A stretch of DNA of 64,000 nucleotides, taken from Blastobasis lacticolella. Taxonomy: Eukaryota > Arthropoda > Insecta > Lepidoptera > Blastobasidae. The stretch is taken from positions 7,762,501 to 7,826,500 of the forward strand of contig LR990053.1 of NCBI GenBank assembly GCA_905147135.1, written 5' to 3'. Shown here one piece after another: positions 56,251-64,000 of the stretch. The notes beneath the pieces were generated by a model that saw nothing but the letters and a program-made list of their open reading frames with translations, was not told the DNA's origin and ran no database searches. Numbering within the stretch: the stretch's first letter is position 1; every line of letters starts with the position of its first letter. The position numbers and the translations under genes were made by a program.

Positions 56251-57189
56251 ACATATGCCTATGTTTTACTGTGCAGTTGTTTGCGTACCCAAAGGTACCG
56301 GGTACAAGCAGGTCGTTAATTGCAGCAGGACCAGAGTCGTGCGCGGACAGAACCGACCACTGAGCAACTCCTGCGACGATAGAGAGCCAAATCGAGAACT
56401 ACGCAGATTGATCGTCCAGTCCACTCAGAAAATCAGCAGGAATACCAAATTAGGGAAGCTTGCCTCATGCCTGTCTCTCGGGCTCCAACACCTGAATGCC
56501 AAACCCTGTCAAAGGCCTTAGATATATTAAGAGTAATAAGGCCTCGCCATTCTTCTCAATGGTCTCTGCCTTGCGGCATTTGACTCGCCACTGGCGTAGT
56601 TTAAATAGTCTCATTTAGTACAGTGTATAGTGGCCGGCCGTAAAGAGAATTTTGCCATGTATTTGTATTTGACCATGTACCATGTATTTCTGGCCTCTGT
56701 AGTGTAAACAGTCAATAACTGGGCGTTCGCTACTCACCACTGATCCTCAAGTGAGAGGTGATACAGGCGAGAAGCGGAGACAGTTCAGGGGCACATCTAC
56801 GCCGGACTTCCCGGAATAACATCGGATCCACTATTACTTATATATTTTGGCTTATTACTATTTTGACATGTTTTTATATCAATTGTGTATTTTATGTGTA
56901 TAACAATTGTGTATCAATTTTGACATAAACTTGAAACTAGTTCACGTACAAACTTTGGAGGATTTAGAGATCTCTTTTTGATGTATTCGCATATCTGCAA
57001 GGTGCTAGATGTGGAACGAGCACTCTCCTATAGTTTTTCCTTCGAACTACAACATGGGGTTAATCAAAAGGCATGTCTACAGGACCTCAAGGGCCGGCGA
57101 TGCATTCGATCCACTTAGGTTGCAGACGTCTTGGACGATGGTGGTTGCTTTCCATCACGTGGTGGACCGTCCATCCGTGTGCCTACATA

Positions 57190-57610
57190 AATGAGCAAAC
57201 GGCGCAGGGTAAGATGTGACACAGGCGGAGTGCCATCGGAAGGTAGAACAAATTCCCAACAGGCTGATTGTTGTTTTATTTTACAAGCTGTACGACCTGC
57301 ATTGCTTTACGGCTCAGAGTGCTGGCCAATAAGGAAAACCGACAAACAGAATTTGCATACCGTGGAAATGAAGATGCTCCGATAGACTAGTGGTGTTACA
57401 AAACTAGATAAAGTGAAAAACAATTACATTAGAGGAACATTCTAAGTTAAAGACATTATAGATAAACTTAAAGAAAATCGATTGCGATGAGGCGGTAAGA
57501 AAGCAACATGACAAGGAGAGTATTGGAGATGAAGGAAAGAAAGGGAGGCTACGGACGACCATCGACGACTTGGATAATGACTTAACAAAATCATATGCAA
57601 GCAGCAAATA
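57190..57610 (+). mobile_element. RTE LINE fragment, RT C-terminal part
   Basis: The plus frame has VRPALLYGSECWPIRKTDKQ then NLHTVEMKMLR, after a stop GVTKLDKVKNNYIRG, and after another KDIIDKLKENRLR. Same block order as 41.4-41.0 kb. Diverged. Confidence 0.7.
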
Positions 57611-57849
57611 TTATAGCTAGCTAGTGTCAAATAAGAAGAGATGTGGCTTGTCACGTGGTTCGACTTGCGCTGTATAGGATTACCTGCGCGAAATCCCCTC
57701 CACTGCAATTTGACAAGTCTCTTCTTTCGTGACGCGGGTTATAATATGACCCAAAATCGAGCCTGCTTTAGCCAATGAAACAGTGAGGGAGAAGAAATTC
57801 TCCGAACCTCACTGGTGTAGTTAACACCTTCCTGAGCACCTTATCAAGT

Positions 57850-58645
57850 ACAAAAGTGGCCTGCACCAATCACAGATCGACTTTCTTCTGATCCGAAGAC
57901 ATAACGTCGGCTATGTATTCCACTGCAAGGTAATCCAGGGTGAAGGCCTCACCACACAACACAGAGTCCTTTCCATGGACGTCTGGATGGAATTGGCAGG
58001 GACACGGGGTGATGAAATGGCGAGGTGCAGGAAGCGGTAAGGGACAAAGAAATTGCAGCGCCGTAACTCACTATTGGATATGGAGGTGTACTTAAGGGGC
58101 AAAGCGGCGAGCTAAAATGGCGGTCGGCCCAGCTGGCTCCGCTCTAAGAGTAGTTGGATACTGTGGAGGGGCAAAAGCTCGTCTACAAGCTGGCAAAGAC
58201 AAGGAGCCGAGCTAGTCTGGATGTGTTGCCATGAAAGGCACGGACGGCGTGTTGCTTATAAGAGCAAACTCTATTATAGACCGTTGGTGCTGCCATTTCA
58301 AGAAACTGTCTAACTAAGCCAACAACCACGTGCGACCACCACAGCTTCCTGCACACCTTGGCATGATAAGCCCGATTACCCCTGATGAGGTGGAGAGGTC
58401 GCTGGCCCATATGATGAACGGAAAAGCTATGACGGAATACCCATAGAAACCTGGAAAACAATGGAGACCCGGGGCATACTCTTGCTCACTGAACTATTCA
58501 ACAGGATCATAGCTACGGGGCTTATACCTGATCTGTGGCGCATAAATGTTATTACGCCAATCTATAAAGGAAAAGGCAATGTGCAAGAGTGCGGCAACTA
58601 TCGAGGTATCAAATTTATGAGCCACAAATGAAGGTATTCGAACGT
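57850..58645 (+). mobile_element. RTE LINE fragment, endonuclease end to early RT
   Basis: Plus strand: FLLIRRHNVGYVFHCKVIQG and EGLTTQHRVLSMDVW (57880-57985) match the end of the RTE endonuclease domain. At 58470-58640 LLTELFNRIIATGLIPDLWR, INVITPIYKGKG and NVQECGNYRGIKFMSHK match RT block 1. It is cut at about 58645 by another LINE tail. Confidence 0.72.
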
Positions 58646-58647
58646 AT

Positions 58648-58770
58648 TATGAATTAGAATTAGAATCATTTATTTGCTGTAAAAGCGGTACGTACATTAA
58701 CAATGTAGGTGGTACCATAATCAGAGATGCAGTTCTCATATTCAGTCAGTTTAGGCACTGACATGCGAAT
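58648..58770 (-). mobile_element. CR1/Jockey-type LINE 3' stub inserted in the RTE
   Basis: 'gaattagaattagaatcatt' tail repeats followed by 'tatttgctgtaaaagcggta' and 'caatgtaggtggtaccataa', related to 24714-24800. It interrupts the RTE frame after VFERIM. Confidence 0.6.
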
Positions 58771-59061
58771 ATTAATACATAATAATCTTTAATTTTATTT
58801 TATCAATTAGAGAAATTTAAAACTTAAATTATAATTATGAAAATACTGATATATGTCAGTCAATATTTTAATAATTTCATATAATGTCAATTCAAAATGT
58901 CAAATGTGTTTGTTAATTATTAGGCTCAACATAATATAATGCTGAAATAAATTATAAATGTCAATACCCATTACTAATAAATAATTACAAATAACAATAA
59001 TCAGAAAATAATTAGATTGGTTTATTTACAATCAATTTTTTCGTCTACCATTATCATCATC

Positions 59062-59815
59062 ATCGTCTTAGCGCTTATCCCGGCCTCTGCCAGGGTCCGC
59101 TTTCCTACTCATTTTCCTCCACTTCGCCCGGTCTTCGGCATCCTCTCGTCGTAAACCGTTGGCTCTCGCATTCGACTCAGCAATGTCAATCCATCGCTTC
59201 TTGGGTCGCCCACGGGGCCTCTTTCCTGATACCGGCAGGTTCATGCACCTATTTCTCACGTATCCCTGAGGCTTACGCAACACGTGATCAAACCAGCGCA
59301 GACGAGCCTCCTCGATCTTATCTGCGATATTCCTCACGCCAAGGCTGCCACGGATATACTCGTTACGTATTCGATCGAGTCGCGTAACTCCGCACATCCA
59401 CCGCAGCATCTTCATTTCGTTAGCGTGGAGTTCGCGAACGTGTTTTGTCAGCGCTGGCCATGTCTAATTATACTCTTGTATATAAGCACTTAGAGCTTTA
59501 CAGGGATTTTAGGGTCACAGGTGACTGCCGTGAGTGCCCGCCATTTGGCCCAAGCTGCAGAGATACGGGACTTGACATCGGGGCCGATATCGCCAGACTC
59601 GTGCATCACGGATCCGAGGTATTTGGATTTATCTGTCCTATTGACTTCGACATCCGAAGTCGGTTCCTACAAGGTTACCTACAAGGATGGTTTCCGGATC
59701 TGCGCTGCAGCTGGCCATATACTCCATTTTGGCGACATTCAACTTCAAACCACCGTTTTCTAGCACATCCTTCCACGTGTTTACTCTGGTCTCAAAATCC
59801 TGCCTAACCTTGCCT
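59062..59815 (-). mobile_element. RTE LINE 3' part, minus strand
   Basis: From an (ATC)n tail at 59050 upward: EMKMLRWMCGVTRLDRIRN, NIADKIEEARLRWFDHVLR, SGKRPRGRPKKRWIDIAES and ANGLRREDAEDRAKWRKMSR (59415-59068), then RT blocks with frame breaks to about 59815 ('cattttggcgacattcaact'). Truncated at the 5' end. Confidence 0.82.
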
Positions 59816-59819
59816 TGAC

Positions 59820-60090
59820 GTGAGAGATATCGCGGATAAGATCGATCGCCTTCGCTGGTTTGGTTACGTGTTGCGTAAGCCCCAGGGATACGTGGAAAAT
59901 TGGTGCCTGAATCTGCCGGTATCAGGAAAGAGCCCCCGCGGTAGGCCCAAGAAGCGATGGATTGACATCGCCGAATCTGATGCGAGAGCCAATGGCTGAC
60001 GAAGCGAGGATGCCCAAGACCGGGCGAAATGGAGGAAAATGAGTCGAAAAGCGGACCCTAGCAGAAGTCGGGACTAACCGCTCGGATCAT
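59820..60090 (+). mobile_element. Second RTE 3' fragment in opposite orientation
   Basis: Plus strand: DIADKIDRLRWFGYVLRKP, SGKSPRGRPKKRWIDIAESD, then stop, EDAQDRAKWRKMSRKADPS. It is an inverted partner of 59068-59330, so the pair can fold back. It repeats the same 3' region and therefore is not simple twin-priming of one insertion. Confidence 0.75.
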
Positions 60091-60099
60091 GACTTATCG

Positions 60100-62810
60100 T
60101 ATCATTTGACATTGATGTTTAGTTAATTTAATGTAGATTAACTTGTTTTTGACGAGTTACTTCTATCTGTATCCGTTATACTGTAAAATGAAAAAATCAC
60201 GGTTCGGGACACTTCGGAGAGATAAAGGCGGAAGGGGGAAGGGGTGGAGTTGGCAACCGGAATTTTTTAATTCAGCGGGGTAAAATTAGTAAGAAACACC
60301 GGTTACCAAAAAGTACTAGAATTTCTTTCTCCGGTCCGCTATATGAAGCCTTTGGTGTGAGGGGTCAGGAAGCCTTAACGTTTTTTGGGTTTTCGTAAAT
60401 ATCTAGAAAACAGCTAGGGCAGTATGGTCTATTACCAAATTAAAGCCTATAAAATTCTCTACAAATTTTGCATTACACGCTTTTCAAATTTACGAGCCGT
60501 TTACGAGCGACACACTATCAGTTGTGGCGGTAGGCAAAATACCCTTACATGTATTTTATGTGATATATTAAAAATTTACAGTTTTATAATAGCTTTATAC
60601 CTTCTAAAGACCGCAGTCCTGTATATTTTTCGTACATCCCGGCTTGATACGGGCGGGAAGGTACTGGCGCACTAAATAGTACCAAAACGGATAGACGTGG
60701 GTGGTGGAGACGACTTAGTTTTATACTCCAAGTTAAGGTATTTTTATATATCTGTATTTTCAATTTTATATCTCTAATATTTCCTTAAAGAAGGACGTAC
60801 TGTACAAACGAAAAAAGTGATAATAATTTATCTTATTCCTTAGAGTGTCACATAACCCTGAATAAATATTTTAGAGACTTGTCACTACTAATAAACATAC
60901 AGTCATACTTAGAACACCCAGCCAGGACACTTATAAAGTAATGTGTTATGGTAAGCAAAATATAAGACTCCGCGATTGGTTATACAATACAACACACGTC
61001 TCATGGTACGATTACGCAAGTGCAGGGTTTGTGTTTATCCATATTATGAAATCTTTTTCTATTTATCCTGTCCTTACTGACTTGTCAACTAGTCACTCGT
61101 ACGCCACTTTTGTCTGCTATACCAACGATAATGAATAAATGAACAAGTTACTATGCCGCTCCGAATGGCACCCCAATTTTTTTGTCGTCTTAATCTAATC
61201 CAGTTTCTTTCACACCGATATAGTTATTATTCGTGTTTACCGCACACCCTTCATGGTGAGAAGGTTCCATTCTGTTGAGCAATAATTCCCCATAATTTAT
61301 TAATTGTATCAAAGCTCGCGCAGATGTATCATGTGAAGTTATGGTTTTTGTCTGTTTAATAGCCACGTTGAATTATTTATGAGAATATGAACTCGTTTAG
61401 TTCATTCGTATACTCGATTACTTCGATCCGAAAGGATTTTAAAGCACAGTAATTTCACTTGCCGACGCGAAGCTCTAGCAATGTAAATTGAAATGAAACT
61501 GTTATTCAAACACTACCTTGGTTGGCAACTTTAGTAGAAGAAGTCGTACAAATTTTGGAAGTTTATTCTGGAACCGAACATTGTTTTCTGGCGAACTTTG
61601 TATTTTTCCACATAAAAGCGATAAACACACTTGTACTGTTTAGCTCACATAAAAGGAACAGCTGGCGTCACGATTGTTTACATACGGAGAGATCGCGCAT
61701 GAAAGTAGACAGACAATGTTTGTGGGCGTCTTAGAGAACTGTTATTCGGTATTTAGAATGATTGATTGTCTCCTTTAGAAGGCGCGTGTTCCGACAAATG
61801 TTTATTATTTATGTGATGCAGAGAAAGCCGCGCTAGCGTCCATATTTGCAACCCAATTACACGGCATTGTTTGATCACGTTTGGAGCGCGGTGAATGCTG
61901 TGATTTATTTACTATCGACACGTTTTTCTCGCTCTATCGACACTAAAGAAATTTGAATCAGAAGTCTCAAGGTGTTGTGAAGAGGCCGAAGTTAAGTAAA
62001 TCCGGGATTAAACTCTCAGTGACTGACTTCTGATTCCCATTTCTTTTGAGTGTACCCGTCCGTCACGCATGTTTATATATATATAAAAAAAAAAAACAAT
62101 TTTCGTAAAAGCCAGAGCCAGTAAAATGTAAGATAATAAGTTTAGGACGCGTGTAATATACGTACGTCATCGGGAGATTTATACAAATTACCAAAATAAA
62201 AAATACATAATTTCATCCTCAAACATTGCCTGCGTTCGTAAGGCAAGTACTATTATAGTAGTATGCAAATGTTCAGTTACTTATTGTTAGTTATACGTGT
62301 TTACTCAATTACACACGCGAGCACGCGGCCCAGATCGCTATTTTCGCTCCATGCCTACATTCATCTATAGCTTGAAGAATGAGATCATTTCGACACGTCT
62401 TCAATGTCTTTTGTGTAGTTCTTCCGTGTAATCCGTGTAATATGCGATTCCGCAACATGATGCTGCGACGTTGGAATGTCGTGGATACAGTTGCAATTCT
62501 AATATTTATTTATCTTAAGATATTATATCAATGGTATTAATTATGTAGGTATCTTATTCAATTAGTTTTTATTGGAAAGTAACTGACCAAGACGACCAAG
62601 AGTGCTAATTTGTCGAAGGTATTGCACGATCTCGTATTTTAACAGATGACGTGACTAATGGAGACCGCAACTTGATTTATTGACTCTTGTGGGGATATGA
62701 ATGAAAGTCGATGAATAGGTACTTGCGGATATTAAATAGAATATTAAAGAATTACATATTCTTAAGTTATTTTAGACATTATTCTCTAGCTTTATACAGT
62801 TAAAAAAGTG
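60100..62810. other. No gene or element supported
   Basis: AT-rich sequence with a possible dispersed repeat at 60.2-60.4 kb ('gaaggggtggagttggcaac'). Frames of 60-83 codons lack domains and splice context. The stretch from 61.8 kb on has more CpG and may be promoter-proximal. Confidence 0.4.
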
Positions 62811-62813
62811 AAT

Positions 62814-63750
62814 TATAAAAGGCGTTAATGAGTGTGTATTGTGAATATGGTAGTGTAAATTGTGTGTTGCGGCGGCCGGCGACCCGCGCGTACCGAGGGG
62901 TAGCGCATAGTGGAGCGGCTCGGCGCTCCGCGGTGCAGCATTTAATTAAGGCGGTGGGTGCGCTTGGCTCGCGTGCCGGCCTGCACTTCCGGCCCGCCCC
63001 TAGGGCGCTGCGCTTTTTCCTCGCGGGGGAGGCAGCGCGAGGAAAGCGCGACCGGTCGTCACCCGCGTCGAGGAATTAAAATTTTTCACGTAAACTGGTT
63101 TGATAGCGCGTACAGTGGCGGAGTGGGGGTCGCGAATACGCGCCACGGCGGTCATTAGCTGGCTCGCGGTGCGGCGCGCGCGCGTCCCGCTTGTTCGCGC
63201 ACCACGCTCCGCTCCACTCGCAGTCGCCGCCGCCGGCGTCAGCCACGGCAACGCGCATCGCGACGAGGTGCCGAGGTGCCGAGGTGCGCCGCGCCAACAC
63301 GCCGATACTGTGCTGTCCATTCATTATTGTGAACCTTACGCGTATATGTTGTGATTTTAAAGTGATCAAAGTTTAAGAGCTTCTGTTAACTGAGATTAAG
63401 GTATTAATTTAATTACTGGGCCCGCGTTTTTATAGTATCATTACTAATAGTGAATTTGATGACAAAATTGACTGCGTGGTTACCGTGTCACATTGCTTCG
63501 TTATCGAGTGTGGAGTTCATTAATACCAGATCGTGTAACCACATTATAATATCGGACGCGACACTAATTTCGTGCAAAACAAACAGTGTTAGCGATAAGC
63601 GGGCCGCTAAAAGAGTGCGGGGTCGGCGGGGGGCGGCGCGGCCGCCGAATTTCCCTTATCAGGCATTTAGCGGCTCAAGGTCGCGCGTTATCACAGCACA
63701 GCGCCGCGCGCCCGAGATTGCGCGCATCACTGCAAATTAGACACTCTGTT
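62814..63750 (+). promoter_or_regulatory. CpG-rich promoter / first-exon region of a gene leaving the window
   Basis: TATAAAAG at 62814-62821 precedes a CpG-rich block (62865-63300, 'gttgcggcggccggcgaccc'), with 'ccactcgcagtcgccgcc' near 63213-63230 as an initiator-like site. Leader-like sequence follows ('gtgattttaaagtgatcaaa', 'gataagcgggccgctaaa'), with a second CpG block at 63600-63725. The several open frames overlap on both strands and are GC artefacts. Direction (+) is inferred from the TATA box and leader-like text. The gene is unknown. Confidence 0.45.
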
Positions 63751-64000
63751 GCACTCGTGGGGTAGGGAACCATATAATTTTTTTTATTAACGACATCTTC
63801 TATTTATAGGCATTTCTATGTACAATTGTCACATCTGTGAAACATCAGTCGCCTAGTGTTATATGTGTCTTAATAATTGACATTAATTAAATTAATATCT
63901 CAATCTCAGTTGTAAAACTTACGTGAAACTGGTGAAATCGTGTGTGCTTTAGAAGAGAATCTCTATCCAACTCAGTGTTGTGTGTGATGTGGTACGCGAC

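Noticed and set aside
59062..60090. Twin-priming inversion of a single RTE insertion
   Set aside because: Twin priming would invert a different, upstream part of the element. Here the same 3' region is present twice.
62828..63740. Several 60-106-codon frames on both strands
   Set aside because: They overlap each other in a CpG-rich block where stop codons are rare. None has a recognisable domain or splice context.

Overview
The window reads as a repeat-dense insect nuclear genome, almost certainly a moth or butterfly. Genes are split into short exons with GT/AG junctions. The spaces between them are filled with Helitron-like elements ending in CTAG before a T, tRNA-derived SINEs, 5'-truncated RTE- and CR1/Jockey-type LINEs, MITEs and foldback elements. 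There are no bacterial-style operons, and I saw no CRISPR array, rRNA or functional tRNA. The order Lepidoptera is inferred from the repeat families and the protein similarity.

Four host genes can be supported. (1) On the minus strand, 426-9374, four coding exons encode the N-terminal part of an NKCC-type SLC12 cation-chloride cotransporter. Its 3' end lies left of base 1 and its start codon is in an exon I did not find. A noncoding exon with a clean donor at 23986, next to a TATA-containing GC-rich promoter near 24.3 kb, is a plausible 5' end. (2) On the minus strand, 32752-34240, a complete four-exon ribosomal protein S15 (uS19) gene has a pyrimidine-rich TCT start motif and a poly(A) signal. 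(3) On the minus strand, 44007-45311, a complete two-exon DTWD2-type tRNA-uridine aminocarboxypropyltransferase gene. (4) On the plus strand, 51496-52537, two exons of an unidentified Ser/Lys-rich AT-hook protein, open at the 3' end. A fifth gene may start in the CpG-rich block at 62.8-63.75 kb.

Layout: 0-9.4 kb holds the cotransporter exons, with SINE and Helitron pieces in the introns. 9.4-24 kb is probably its long 5' intron and holds a LINE with one frame break (14.0-16.3 kb), a full-length SINE and MITEs. 24-32.6 kb is a repeat field ending in a hAT-type MITE with an 8-bp target duplication. 32.7-34.3 kb is RpS15. 37.6-41.75 kb is a back-to-back transposon cluster: a TA-flanked MITE, a repeat fragment, a hAT-like element full of GAGCGNAGCGAGCTCG units, a 1.5-kb TIR element holding both a nested RTE tail and a GGTCCA/GGTCCT minisatellite, then a truncated RTE LINE with a 12-bp duplication. 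42.5-43.7 kb holds SINEs and a foldback. 44-45.3 kb is DTWD2. 46-49.7 kb is repeats and a large foldback. 51.5-52.5 kb is the AT-hook gene. 53-60.1 kb is a graveyard of LINE fragments. 60-64 kb is mostly unique sequence leading into the GC-rich start region.

The host genes are unrelated housekeeping, transport and RNA-modification genes and do not form a pathway. The most informative structure is in the mobile DNA: several insertions carry exact target duplications, insertions are nested in other insertions, and a SINE shares its 3' tail with an RTE-type LINE in the same window. I did not find a convincing new enzymatic or defence system.
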